Source: Kitasatospora phosalacinea (GTDB taxonomy: Bacteria; Actinomycetota; Actinomycetes; Streptomycetales; Streptomycetaceae). From it: DNA of 64,000 bases. A program made the translations under genes and the position numbers. The notes under the pieces were generated by a model. It saw only the letters and a list, made by a program, of their open reading frames with translations. It did not search any database and had not been told where the DNA came from. Positions 42,410 through 51,321 of this stretch are shown here, piece by piece; position 1 is the stretch's first letter, and each line of letters begins with the position of its first letter. The DNA lies in contig NZ_JNYE01000020.1 in assembly GCF_000717185.1 (NCBI RefSeq), forward strand, positions 1-64,000, written 5' to 3'.

Positions 42410-42937
42410 GTGCCCGGCCGCACCCGGATCCGCCTGGTCGAACCCGCCGACGCCGCCCCGCTGGCCGCCCACCGGGCCCGGGACGTCGAGCTCTTCCGGC
42501 GCTGGGAACCGGCCCAGCCGCCCGCCCTCCTCACCGCGGAGGGCCAGGCCGAGCGGATCGACCGGCTGCTGGCCGGGCACCGGGCCGGCACGGTCTGGCC
42601 GGGCGTGGTGCTCGCCGACGGCGAGGTGATCGGGCAGGTCACCGTCGGCGGCGTCCTGCCGCAGCCGCACCTGCGCCGCGGCTCCCTCGGGTACTGGATC
42701 ACCGGCACCGCCCAGAACCGGGGCCACGCCGGGCGCGCCGTCGGGCTCGCGCTCCGGGTGATGGCCGAGGAGCTCGGGCTGCACCGCGCCGAGGCGTCCA
42801 CCAACCTGGAGAACCTGCCGTCCCAACGGGTGCTGCGCCGCAACGGGTTCAGCCCGTACGGCGTCGCGCACTCCGCGATCCTGCTCGACGGCAGGTGGCA
42901 GGACTCGCTGCTGTGGGAACGGATCCTCGGCGACTGA
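42410..42937 (+). CDS. GNAT acetyltransferase, RimJ/RimL-type
   Basis: The 175-residue protein has IRLVEPADAAPLAAH, LGYWITGTAQNRGHAGRAVGLAL with the acetyl-CoA loop, and HRAEASTNLENLPSQRVLRRNGF, the standard pattern of ribosomal-protein-type N-acetyltransferases. GTG 42410 follows a strong GGAGGAGG by 5 bp. An upstream GTG at 42320 overlapping the marR stop would add a Pro/Ala repeat tail and is less likely. It is probably co-transcribed with marR. Confidence 0.88.
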   Translation: MPGRTRIRLVEPADAAPLAAHRARDVELFRRWEPAQPPALLTAEGQAERIDRLLAGHRAGTVWPGVVLADGEVIGQVTVGGVLPQPHLRRGSLGYWITGTAQNRGHAGRAVGLALRVMAEELGLHRAEASTNLENLPSQRVLRRNGFSPYGVAHSAILLDGRWQDSLLWERILGD

Positions 42938-42955
42938 CCCGCGTACCGCCCCCCA

Positions 42956-43010
42956 GCGGCCCCGTCCGTCGGCCGCGGCCCCCGTCCGCGGCCCCGTCCG
43001 TCAGCCGCGG
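42956..43010. repeat. Two direct 23-bp repeats at a stop codon
   Basis: The sequences at 42956-42978 and 42988-43010 are identical except for one base; that base (G to A) creates the TCA that is the stop codon of the minus-strand gene at 43001. Confidence 0.75.
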
Positions 43011-45250
43011 GCCTCGGCGAGCTGGCGCAGGTAGCGTTCCGCGGCGCGGAGCTTGCGGTTGTCCGGGCCGGGGAGGTGTGCGCGGAGCTCGATGATCTCG
43101 GGGGCGATCCGGATCGCCTCGGCCGGGTCCTTGACGGCGCGCCAGCAGGCCTCGGCGTTGGTGACGGCGCGCTGCGTCTCGGGGTGTTCGGGCCCGTCGC
43201 TCTGCAGCAGGGCCGCGGCGACCTGGCGGTAGAGCTCGGCCGCGACGGAGGGGCGGCCGCCGACCCGGCAGACGTGCGCCCGGACCTGACGGACCTGCAG
43301 CACCACGGTGGCCCGGGAGCCGTACGCGCCGACGGCCTTCTCCTCCAGTGCGAGGGCGAGCGCCGAGGCGGTCTCGTGGTCGCCCGCCTCCGCGCTGCGG
43401 ACGATGTCGCCGATCGCCTCCAGGTACTCGCCGGGCGGCGCCTGCGTGCCGTCCGCGGCGGGCGGCGTGGCGGCGGGCCCCTTGCCGAGCTGGACGGTCC
43501 CGGTGGACGCGGGGTCCGCGGCGGGGGCGTCCGGGCCGGGCAGCGGGGTGGTCGCGGCGAGCGGGTCGTGGCGGGGCACCGGTTCGGGCTCGGGGGCGCG
43601 CTCGACGATCGGGATGGTGACCGGCCGGTCGATCGGGAGGGTCGCGGCCAGGGTGTCGCCCGGCCCGGGCCCGGCGGGCGCCGCGCCCTTGGCGAACGTC
43701 ACGGCGGACGCGGACGCGGACGCGGGCGCTGGTGCGGACGCTGGTGCGGACGCTGGTGCTGGTGCGAGCACGGGCAGCGGCTCGGTCGCGGTCTCCGCGG
43801 CACCGTCGACAGCCGCACCGGCGGCACCCTTGCCCAGCTCGACCCGCGGCGCGCCCCGCCCCGGCTTGTCGAGCGCCACCAGCGGAACGGCCGGGGGCAC
43901 CGGAGCGGCGGCGGTCGGCGTGAGCGGGGCGGTGAGCGGGACGGTGGAGCGCGCGTCCGCGGGAACCATCGGCTCGCCCTTGACCAGCGAGACGATCATC
44001 TTGCGGCGCGCCGGGGTCGCCGGAACGCCCGCCTTGCGCAGCGAGACCATGCCGCGCGGCGTCCAGCCGGGCGAGAGCCGGGGCCGTACGGGTTCGGGCG
44101 CGGGGGCGAGGCCGGTGGCACCGGGGGCGGTACCGGGGGCGGCACCGACCGCGAGCCCGGGTGCGGCCCCGGCGGCGGGGCGGGTCGCGGTGTCGGGGCG
44201 GGCCGGGGTGGCGGCCGCGGGTTCGCCGGTGCCGATCTGCCGCGCGGTGTTGCGGAAGTAGGGCCGGTCGGCGGGGTGGGAGGTGATCACCACGGTTTCG
44301 GCCCGCAGCACCGAGTTGACCTGCTGGCGGACGAGTTCGGGGGTGAGGAACTGGTCGGCGCCGGGGCGGCCGCGGTGCAGGGTCTCGATCAGGCCGCGGG
44401 TGAAGGTGCCGAGCTGGTCGGGGTCGTGGTTGACGACGGCCCAGAGCGGGACGCCGTCGGAGAGCTGCTGCCCGGCGGTGGCCGCGAGGGCGGGCCAGAC
44501 GACCTGGTCGGCGCTCAGGTCGCCGATCACCAGGGTGTCCAACTCGGTTCCGCGGTGCCGGAGTTCGGTGGCGATGGCGGACCAGGGCAGGCTCTCGGAG
44601 CTCTTGTTCTCGCGCAGCGAGAGGTAGAGCTGTTCGCCGCGCCGGTCGGTGATCAGGTGACCGCCGAGGTGGATGAGCAGCGGGCCGGGGTGGCGGGCGG
44701 CGGCGCGCAGGTGGGCGAGGACGGTCTGCGGGTCGTTGGCGCCGGGCAGGTGGACGGCGTCGACCTGGTCCGCGGAGAGCAGGACCTGCGGGGCGACACC
44801 GGCCAGGGCGGCGGAGAGCACCGAGGCGTGCCCGGTGCCGCCGCGGCCCCAGCGGCGTCCGCCGCCGTAGCCGCCCTCGATGACCAGGATGCGTCCGCGC
44901 AGGCCGTCACCGATCCCGTGGGCGGGGGGCGGGGCGTCGGCGACGTGGGCGGGCACGGGCGCGGTGGGCGCGGCGGGGGTGATCGGGAAGGAGCCGGTCC
45001 ATCCGGTGCCGCCGGGCGGGACCGCGGGCGGCGGCGGGAGGACGGTGCCACCCGCCGGGGTGGCGCCCGCCGGGGTGACGCCGAGCACGGATTCCGGGAT
45101 GACCAGGTTGATGGAGGTCGCGAACGGGTCCGCACCGGGCGGGACTTCGAGCGTCTGTTCCAGGGCGGGCGCGTTCGGGGGGAGCTTGAGCGTCTCCTCC
45201 GGGTCGGCCCCCGCCGGCCCGTCCCCGGTCGTCGATGCCACGTCAGCCAC
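43001..45250 (-). CDS. Caspase-like (inactivated) domain protein with disordered linker and TPR-like tail
   Basis: This 749-residue protein has three parts. Residues about 118-340 resemble caspase/CHAT-type domains. LLIHLGGHLITD (His198) lies where the catalytic His motif should be, followed by GEQLYLSL, but the Cys strand reads VIGDLSADQ (Ser246), so peptidase activity is doubtful. LGTFTRGLIETLHRGRPG and FLTPELVRQQV match the end of such domains. A Pro/Ala-rich linker (345-600) carries recurring strand-KG motifs (VSLRKAG, VSLVKGE, VELGKGA, VTFAKGA, VQLGKGP). Residues 605-749 look like TPR helices. GTG 45250 is the likeliest start. The caspase assignment is by eye. Confidence 0.65.
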   Translation of the reverse strand: MADVASTTGDGPAGADPEETLKLPPNAPALEQTLEVPPGADPFATSINLVIPESVLGVTPAGATPAGGTVLPPPPAVPPGGTGWTGSFPITPAAPTAPVPAHVADAPPPAHGIGDGLRGRILVIEGGYGGGRRWGRGGTGHASVLSAALAGVAPQVLLSADQVDAVHLPGANDPQTVLAHLRAAARHPGPLLIHLGGHLITDRRGEQLYLSLRENKSSESLPWSAIATELRHRGTELDTLVIGDLSADQVVWPALAATAGQQLSDGVPLWAVVNHDPDQLGTFTRGLIETLHRGRPGADQFLTPELVRQQVNSVLRAETVVITSHPADRPYFRNTARQIGTGEPAAATPARPDTATRPAAGAAPGLAVGAAPGTAPGATGLAPAPEPVRPRLSPGWTPRGMVSLRKAGVPATPARRKMIVSLVKGEPMVPADARSTVPLTAPLTPTAAAPVPPAVPLVALDKPGRGAPRVELGKGAAGAAVDGAAETATEPLPVLAPAPASAPASAPAPASASASAVTFAKGAAPAGPGPGDTLAATLPIDRPVTIPIVERAPEPEPVPRHDPLAATTPLPGPDAPAADPASTGTVQLGKGPAATPPAADGTQAPPGEYLEAIGDIVRSAEAGDHETASALALALEEKAVGAYGSRATVVLQVRQVRAHVCRVGGRPSVAAELYRQVAAALLQSDGPEHPETQRAVTNAEACWRAVKDPAEAIRIAPEIIELRAHLPGPDNRKLRAAERYLRQLAEARG

Positions 45251-45534
45251 CGTTCGGTCACCGCCCCCGTCCGTCGCCCGCGCGACGCCGTGCCTGTACG
45301 CCGTGGTGTCCCGCACCAGGCTCCGATCCCGGCCACGATACGTGGTCCGCGGCCGGCCGGGCCAGGCCGGGTCCCGCGAGGATCGGCACCCGGCCGGGGC
45401 CGCGAACCGGCCGGTTCCCGAACGGTTCGACGGGGGGCGGACGTTGACCCCGACCGCCCCCGAGCGGTCCCCGACCGGCCCTGAGCGGTCCGTTCGGCAG
45501 TCCCCGGGCGTCCCGCCGGACGCCGGACGGGATG

Positions 45535-46767
45535 TCAGCCCCGGCGTCCGGCAACCGGCTCGGGCCGGACCCGGTGGCCGGACCCGGCCACCACGGCGGC
45601 GGCCAGGAGGGCGACGGCGCCCCCGAGCACCATCACGGTGGCGGGCGAGGAGCGGTCCACCACGAGGCCGCCGGTCAGGGCGCCGATCGACAGGGTCGCC
45701 TGGAAGGAGGAGGTGAACAGCACGCCCGCCGCCTCGGGGGCGTGCGGGGCCGCGGCCAGGAACCAGTTCAGGGCGCACACCGACACGGCGCCGTACGCCA
45801 CCCCCCACAGCGTCAGCAGGACGGCGGCGCCCGGGGTGCCGGTGCCGAGCAGCGGCATCAGCAGGGTCGCGGCGGCGATCAGCACGACGGCGGTGCCGAA
45901 GACCGGCCGCAGGGCGCCCGCCGCGCGGCCCCCGGCGAGCGCGTTGCCGAGCAGCCCGGCGGCGCCGTACCCCAGCAGGAGGCCGATGACCGGGCCGGGC
46001 CCGGCGTGCGCAGTGGTCTCCAGGAACGGGGTGACGTAGGTGTAGCTGCCGAAGTGGGCCAGCACGATCAGGAAGGTCACGGCAAGGCCGCTGCGGATGC
46101 CCCGCCCCGTGAGCAGGCCGCGCAGCACACCGAGGTCGGTGACGGTCAGCGGGGGCAGCGGCGGGAGCGACAGCAGCAGGGCGACCAGGGTCAGCAGGGT
46201 CAGCGCGGCCGCCACCAGGAAGGCGGCCCGCCAGCCCGCGAGCGAGCCGAGGAACACGCCCGCCGGTACGCCGAGGACCGAGCCGAGCGGGACGGCGGTG
46301 AAGAACACGGTGGTGGCGCGGCCCTGCCGGTGCGCCGGGACGAGCCGGGCGGCGAGCCCCGAACCGACCGACCAGAACGCCCCGACGACCAGGCCGAGCA
46401 GGACCCGCGCGACCAGCACGGCCCAGTAGGCGGGGGCGAGGGCGTTGAGGAGGTCCGCCAGGGTCAGGAGCAGCAGCAGGGCGCCCAGCACGGTCCGCCG
46501 GTCGGCGCGCCTGGTCGCGACCGTCACCAGCGGTGCGGCGACGGCGGCGACGAGGCCCGGGAGCGTCATCATCAGACCGGCGGTGCCGTCGGAGATCCGG
46601 AAGGTGGCGCCGATCGGGGTGAGCAGGCCGATCGGCAGGATCTCGGTGGTGACGAGGGAGAACACGCCCGTGGTGACGGCCAGCACGGCGGGCCAACCTC
46701 CTTGCCCTGTCCACCGGTTGAGGTGGTCGTGGGGGTCGGCGGGTGGACGGCGGGTGGTGGTGGCCAT
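45535..46767 (-). CDS. MFS transporter, DHA-type efflux
   Basis: The 410-residue protein has about twelve membrane segments with VTTEILPIGLLTPI at the first helix, the loop motif TRRADRR near residue 80 and the LGVPAGVFLG region typical of drug:proton antiporters of the arabinose/chloramphenicol efflux group. It likely exports a drug-like compound or sugar by proton exchange. ATG 46767 was chosen because the protein from there starts with a normal cytoplasmic tail; the longer frame adds a Gly/Pro-rich leader. Confidence 0.88.
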   Translation of the reverse strand: MATTTRRPPADPHDHLNRWTGQGGWPAVLAVTTGVFSLVTTEILPIGLLTPIGATFRISDGTAGLMMTLPGLVAAVAAPLVTVATRRADRRTVLGALLLLLTLADLLNALAPAYWAVLVARVLLGLVVGAFWSVGSGLAARLVPAHRQGRATTVFFTAVPLGSVLGVPAGVFLGSLAGWRAAFLVAAALTLLTLVALLLSLPPLPPLTVTDLGVLRGLLTGRGIRSGLAVTFLIVLAHFGSYTYVTPFLETTAHAGPGPVIGLLLGYGAAGLLGNALAGGRAAGALRPVFGTAVVLIAAATLLMPLLGTGTPGAAVLLTLWGVAYGAVSVCALNWFLAAAPHAPEAAGVLFTSSFQATLSIGALTGGLVVDRSSPATVMVLGGAVALLAAAVVAGSGHRVRPEPVAGRRG

Positions 46768-47148
46768 GCCGGAGGTCCTGTCTGTGGGCGGTGGGGTGTC
46801 ACCGGACAGTCCACCAGCCGGACCGGGGGCCGGTCCGGCGTGAATCGGACTTCGACGTCCGCCCCGCAACCCGTCGCCCCGTCACTCCGTCACTCCGTCA
46901 GCCCGTCAACCCGCCCCCCGCCGACGGCGGTTGCGGTCGAACGGCAGTACCCCCAGCCCGACCGGCACGCTCGCCGCCGTCCCCGCGGCGAGGGCGTAGG
47001 GGACGGGGACGGCGTGGGACTCGGCGAGGGTCCCGCTCGACGAGTACGACCGCCCGCTCTGCGGCGATCCCGGACCCCGGCCGTGCGGCGGCTGACCCGT
47101 CCGGCGACCGACCCGTCCGCCCGGCCGCCCGTCCGTCAGGGGTGTCCG
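46768..47148. other. Intergenic region with repeats and a possible gene remnant
   Basis: This stretch separates the MFS and ArsR-type genes. It contains about five 8-bp units near CCGTCACT (46870-46910). A minus-strand frame ending at 46906 encodes ALAAGTAASVPVGLGVLPF followed by DRNRRRR, which looks like a degraded or partial membrane-protein end but has no start. No confident gene is called. Confidence 0.4.
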
Positions 47149-47162
47149 TCAGGGGTGTCCGT
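47140..47162. repeat. 13-bp repeats over the ArsR-type stop codon
   Basis: Direct copies of GGGGTGTCCGTCA-like sequence surround the stop (47149-47151) of the minus-strand regulator. Confidence 0.6.
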
Positions 47163-48162
47163 TCCCCGCGCGCAGGGCGGCGCCGAGCGGGGTGGGGCGG
47201 TAGTGGACGTGGCGACCGTGGCGGGTGCGTTCCAGGAGGGCGGCGGTGTGCAGGGCGGCCAGGTGCTGGCTGACCGCGGCGGGGGTGACGGCGAGGCGGT
47301 GGGCGAGTTCGGTGGTGGTGGCGGGGCCGTCGTCGGCGAGCATCACCAGGAGCCTGGCGCGGGTCGTGCCGAGCAGTCCGGCCAGGGCCTGCGGGGCGGG
47401 CGCCGGGGGGCGTTCGGCGAGGGTGGCCAGGCCGCGGGTGGCGTAGACGATGTGCGGCGGGGCGTCGCGGTCGAGCATGGTGGAGACGCCGTCGGCGAAG
47501 CAGCTGGGGGTGAGCAGCAGGCGGCGGCCGTCGACGGGGATCTCGTCGGGGGCGGACGGCCAGGGGCCGCCGCGGCGGATGGTGAGGGTGTCGTCGGCCC
47601 AGGAGAGCCGTTCGCTGATGCCGCGGAAAAGGGCGTCGGCGCCGCCCTCGGCGAGGGTGCGGGCGCGGTGCGCGAGGTCGGCGGCGAGGACGGTGCGGGC
47701 CCGGGGCCACCACTGCGGGCGCAGGCAGGCGTGCCAGTACGCCTCCAGGGCGTCGGCGAGGTCGGCGAGCAGCCGGTCGGGGTGGTGCAGGCCGTCCGCG
47801 AGGACGGGCGGGACGGGCTCGCCGAGCGGGTGGAAGGTCTGTTCGATGTCGGGTCGCAGCCGGGCGGGGTCGGTGGCGCGCAGCGCGGCGAGTTCCTCGC
47901 GCAGGTCGGGGGCGGGGACGGCGGGGCGCGGGGTGAGGAGGTCGGGGACCCAGTAGCGGCGGTGGGCGACCAGCGCGGTCAGCAGGGGGCGGGCCGCCAG
48001 CTGCTCGAATCCGGGGCGCATCGCCGCGAAGGCGGGGCGCAGCGCGGGGAAGCGGCGGGCGTGGTGGGTCCACATGCGCAGGCTGAGCACGGTCTCCTGG
48101 AGCGGCGAGTACGCGAAGGAGGTGGCGGCGAGGTCGGCGAGGCGGAGCCGGAAGCGGATCAT
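47149..48162 (-). CDS. ArsR-type helix-turn-helix regulator with N-terminal DUF5937-like domain
   Basis: The 337-residue protein has a long N-terminal domain (MIRFRLRLADLAATSFAYSPLQETVLSL onwards, about 1-245) of the type seen in actinobacterial DUF5937 regulators. A C-terminal winged helix follows (LLGTTRARLLVMLADDGPATTTELAHRLAVTPAAVSQHLAAL, about 265-330). Such proteins repress adjacent transporter genes and sense an unknown ligand. It is divergent from the MFS gene starting at 48219, its likely target. ATG 48162 has no obvious ribosome site, so the mRNA may be leaderless. Confidence 0.88.
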   Translation of the reverse strand: MIRFRLRLADLAATSFAYSPLQETVLSLRMWTHHARRFPALRPAFAAMRPGFEQLAARPLLTALVAHRRYWVPDLLTPRPAVPAPDLREELAALRATDPARLRPDIEQTFHPLGEPVPPVLADGLHHPDRLLADLADALEAYWHACLRPQWWPRARTVLAADLAHRARTLAEGGADALFRGISERLSWADDTLTIRRGGPWPSAPDEIPVDGRRLLLTPSCFADGVSTMLDRDAPPHIVYATRGLATLAERPPAPAPQALAGLLGTTRARLLVMLADDGPATTTELAHRLAVTPAAVSQHLAALHTAALLERTRHGRHVHYRPTPLGAALRAGNGHP

Positions 48163-48218
48163 TAAGCACCAGGGTAAATCGATTCCGGCCTTCGGCGGCC
48201 GCGGGTGTGCTGCTGGAC

Positions 48219-49574
48219 ATGAACCTGAGTACCGCCTCCCCGCCCCCGCTCCGCCCGCCGTCCTCCCCGCCCTCGCTCCGCCCGCTGTCCTCCCCGCCCC
48301 CGCTCCGCCCGCCGTCCTCCTCCTCCGTGGTCCGCCGGCTGGCGGCGCTGCTGCTGGTCAACGCGGTCGGCAACGGGCTGTTCCTGACGGTGGGGACGCT
48401 CTGGTTCACCCGCGGCCTGGGCTTCTCGGCCGGGGTGGTGGGCGCGGCGCTGACGGCGGCGGGCCTGTGCGGGGTGCCCGCGGCGCTGCCGGTGGGGCGG
48501 CTGTGCGACCGGCTGGGCGCGAAGCCGGTGCTGGCGGTGGTGCACGTGGTGCAGGCGGGGGCGACGGCGGTGTTCGCGTTCGCCGGGTCGCTGTGGCTGT
48601 TCGTCCTGCTGGTGTGCGTGACGGGGGCGGCGTCCCGGGCGAACGGGGTGGCGCGCTCCACCCTGTACGCGCACGCGCTGCCCGCCGCGGCGCGGAACCG
48701 GGCGCTGGCCGTGCTGCGGGCGCTGAACAACGTCGGCATCGGCGCGGGCGCGGCGCTCGGCTCGCTGGTGCTGGCCCACGGCGGGCCGGGCGCGCTGCGG
48801 ACGGCGGTCTGCGCGAGCGCGGCCGGGTACCTGCTGGCGCTGCTGCCGCTGCGGGCGGTGCCGACGGGGGCGGCGCCCGCCGCCGTACGGGGCGCTGCGG
48901 CGGCGGTGGCGGCGCGCCCGCTGCGGGACCTGCCGTTCGTGGGGGTGGCGGTGCTGAACGCGGTGGTGAACACGCTGTACGTGGTGCTGGAGGTCGGCCT
49001 GCCGCTGTGGACGCTCGGGCACACCTCGGCCCGTCCGGCGGTGACGGGCTGGCTGCTGCTCACCAACACCGCACTGGTGGCACTGCTCCAGGTGCTCGCG
49101 GTCCGCCGGGTGTCCGAACTCGCGGGCGCGGCAAGGTCGTTCCGGCTCGGCGGGCTGCTGGTGGGCGCGAGCTGCCTGGCCGCCGCCGGGGCCGCCGGAC
49201 GGGCGCCGGGAGTGGCGGTGGCGGTACTCCTGGGAGCCGTGGTACTGCTGACGGCCGGCGAGGTGCTGTCGCAGGCGGGCAGTTGGGCCCTGGCGTACGA
49301 CCTGGCCCCCGAGCACGCCCACGGCGCCTACCAGGGCGTCCTGCACACCGGCGTCGCCCTGGCCCAGGCGCTCGCCCCGGCCGCCCTCACCGTCCTCGTC
49401 CTCCCGCACGGCACCGCCGGCTGGGCCGCCCTCGCCGCTGTCTTCGCCTGCGCGGCCCTCGCCCTCCCCCCGGTGGCCCGCCACGCGGCACGCCGCAACG
49501 CGGAGCAGGCACCGGAACCGGCATCGGCATCAGCACCGGCACCGGCCAAAGAGGTTCAAGCACGGGCGAGTTGA
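48219..49574 (+). CDS. MFS transporter
   Basis: From ATG 48219 the protein has about 451 residues. A 35-residue Pro/Ser/Leu-rich N-terminus (SPPSLRPLSSPP repeats) is followed by about twelve membrane segments, with LCDRLGAKPVLAV as the conserved MFS loop. It resembles actinobacterial exporters beside ArsR/DUF5937 regulators. The N-terminal repeats come from CCGCCCGCTGTCC-type DNA repeats. A GTG at 48207 is an alternative start. The substrate is unknown; expression is likely controlled by the divergent regulator. Confidence 0.88.
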   Translation: MNLSTASPPPLRPPSSPPSLRPLSSPPPLRPPSSSSVVRRLAALLLVNAVGNGLFLTVGTLWFTRGLGFSAGVVGAALTAAGLCGVPAALPVGRLCDRLGAKPVLAVVHVVQAGATAVFAFAGSLWLFVLLVCVTGAASRANGVARSTLYAHALPAAARNRALAVLRALNNVGIGAGAALGSLVLAHGGPGALRTAVCASAAGYLLALLPLRAVPTGAAPAAVRGAAAAVAARPLRDLPFVGVAVLNAVVNTLYVVLEVGLPLWTLGHTSARPAVTGWLLLTNTALVALLQVLAVRRVSELAGAARSFRLGGLLVGASCLAAAGAAGRAPGVAVAVLLGAVVLLTAGEVLSQAGSWALAYDLAPEHAHGAYQGVLHTGVALAQALAPAALTVLVLPHGTAGWAALAAVFACAALALPPVARHAARRNAEQAPEPASASAPAPAKEVQARAS

Positions 49575-49617
49575 CCCACCGGGCCGGAGCCGGAACCGGA
49601 GCCGGAACCGGAACCCG

Positions 49618-50274
49618 TCACCTCCCCCACCTCCCCGCCGCCGTCCCCGCTTCCAGCCCCGTCACCCCCGACTCCGCCCGCTCGCGGGCGAGTTCACCGG
49701 CCAGGGTGTAGCGGGCGGCGGCCTGCGGGGAGCGGGCGGCGTGGGTGGTGATGGCGTCGACGAGGGCGGTGGACATGTCGTGGCGGGGGTGGTCGCGGTG
49801 GACGGCTTCGCCGTGGGCGTCGGTGAGGTGGGCGGTGTCGATGCCGAAGTCGGCGGTGACGCCGCGGCGGGTGAGGCGGGCGAGGGTGCCGCGGCGGTCG
49901 GCGATCTGGGCGGAGGAGTGCAGGGCGATGGCTTCCCAGACCTGGTCGACGGCGGTGGCGGGGTAGCCGTGGCGGGTGAGGAACTCGGCGGCGAGGTCGG
50001 CGCCCTCGAGTTCGAAGCGGGCCTGTCCGGGTGTGTCGGGGGAGGTGCCGAGGTCGTGCAGGACGCAGGCGTGGAAGAGCAGGTCCTCGTCGTAGTCGGT
50101 GCCGGGTGCCAGCCGTTCGTGGTCGGCGAGGAGCCGGGCGAACAGGTAGCTGCGGATGCTGTGCCGGGCGACGGGCGGGCTGACGGCGGCCCGCAGGAGG
50201 TCGAGGGCGGCGGTGGCGACGGGGCCGGCGGGCAGGGCGGGGATCGCGGGGGCGAGGGGCGTCGGTGTGCTCAT
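49618..50274 (-). CDS. HD-domain phosphohydrolase-like protein
   Basis: The 218-residue protein has RHSIRSYLFARLLAD, HACVLHDLGTSP (metal-binding HD near residue 73), FELEGADLAAEFL and a later HSSAQI; these are the ligands of the HD superfamily, closest to the cyanamide-hydratase-like/HD-associated group. It likely hydrolyses a small molecule or nucleotide. ATG 50274 gives a natural N-terminus. Convergent with the MFS gene across GCCGGA/ACCGGA 6-bp repeats (49575-49617) and divergent from the GlxA regulator. Confidence 0.85.
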   Translation of the reverse strand: MSTPTPLAPAIPALPAGPVATAALDLLRAAVSPPVARHSIRSYLFARLLADHERLAPGTDYDEDLLFHACVLHDLGTSPDTPGQARFELEGADLAAEFLTRHGYPATAVDQVWEAIALHSSAQIADRRGTLARLTRRGVTADFGIDTAHLTDAHGEAVHRDHPRHDMSTALVDAITTHAARSPQAAARYTLAGELARERAESGVTGLEAGTAAGRWGR

Positions 50275-50346
50275 GGCCCCGACCGTACGGCGGCCGGGCG
50301 CGGGCCCGGCAGTGGCACGGGTGCCGTCGGCCGATAGGATCGTGCC

Positions 50347-51312
50347 ATGGAGTCCGTGTCGCGGCCGCAGCCGTCCCCGCACCGGGTGGTGGTGCTGGCC
50401 CTGCCCGGCGTGCTGCCGCTGGACCTGGGCATTCCCCTCCAGGTGTTCGGGAGTTGGCCGGAGGCGCCGTACGCGCTGGCGGTGTGCGCGGCCCGTCCGG
50501 GCCGGGTGCCGGTGCACGGCGGGCCGGAGCTGCACGTGCCGGACGGCCTGGGGCTGCTGGCGGCCGCGGACACGGTGGTCGTCCCGGGGTGCGCGGAGCT
50601 GTCGCCGCCGTCGCCGGAGGTGGTGGCGGCGCTGCGGGCGGCGGCGGGGCGCGGTGCGCGGATGGTGTCGATCTGCACGGGGGCGTTCGTGCTGGCGGCG
50701 GCCGGGCTGCTGGACGGGCGCCGGGCGACCACGCACTGGCAGCACGCGGCGGAGCTGGCGGCGGCGTACCCGCGGGTGGTGGTGGACCCGAAGGTGCTGT
50801 ACGTGGACGAGGGCGCGGTGCTGACCTCGGCGGGTGTCGCGGCGGGGCTGGACCTGTGCCTGCACCTGGTGCGGGCCGACCACGGGGCGCGGGTGGCGAA
50901 CCAGCGGGCCCGGACGCTGGTGACGGCCCCGCAGCGGGAGGGCGGGCAGGCGCAGTACATCGACCTGCCGCCGTCGGCGGCGCCGGGCGCGGGCCTGGCC
51001 CGGCTGCACGAGTGGGTGCTCGCCAACCTCCACCTGCCGCTGTCGGTGGACGAGTTGGCCCGGCAGGCGGGGGTGTCGCGGCGGACCCTGATCCGGCGTT
51101 TCCACGCGGGGACGGGCCTGCCGCCGATGCGCTGGCTGCTGGAGGCGCGGCTGGCCCGGGCGCGGGAGCTGCTGGAGTCGACGGACCTGACGGTGGAGGC
51201 GGTGGCGCACCGCTGCGGCCTGGGGACGCCGGGGAACGTCCGGGCGCTGTTCCGCGAGCACGTGGGCGTCCCGCCGAGCACCTACCGGGCGACGTTCCGC
51301 CCGCCGTCCTGA
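50347..51312 (+). CDS. GlxA-type AraC regulator with DJ-1/PfpI domain
   Basis: The 321-residue protein has an N-terminal class I amidotransferase-like (DJ-1/PfpI) domain with VSICTGAFVLAAAGLLDGRRATTHW near residue 108 and a C-terminal AraC domain with two helix-turn-helix motifs (LSVDELARQAGVSRRTLIRRFHAGTG and AVAHRCGLGTPGNVRALFREHVG). It starts at ATG 50347. GlxA regulators often control neighbouring genes on either strand; the divergent HD gene, 72 bp away, is a candidate. Confidence 0.92.
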   Translation: MESVSRPQPSPHRVVVLALPGVLPLDLGIPLQVFGSWPEAPYALAVCAARPGRVPVHGGPELHVPDGLGLLAAADTVVVPGCAELSPPSPEVVAALRAAAGRGARMVSICTGAFVLAAAGLLDGRRATTHWQHAAELAAAYPRVVVDPKVLYVDEGAVLTSAGVAAGLDLCLHLVRADHGARVANQRARTLVTAPQREGGQAQYIDLPPSAAPGAGLARLHEWVLANLHLPLSVDELARQAGVSRRTLIRRFHAGTGLPPMRWLLEARLARARELLESTDLTVEAVAHRCGLGTPGNVRALFREHVGVPPSTYRATFRPPS

Positions 51313-51321
51313 GCCGCGTCC

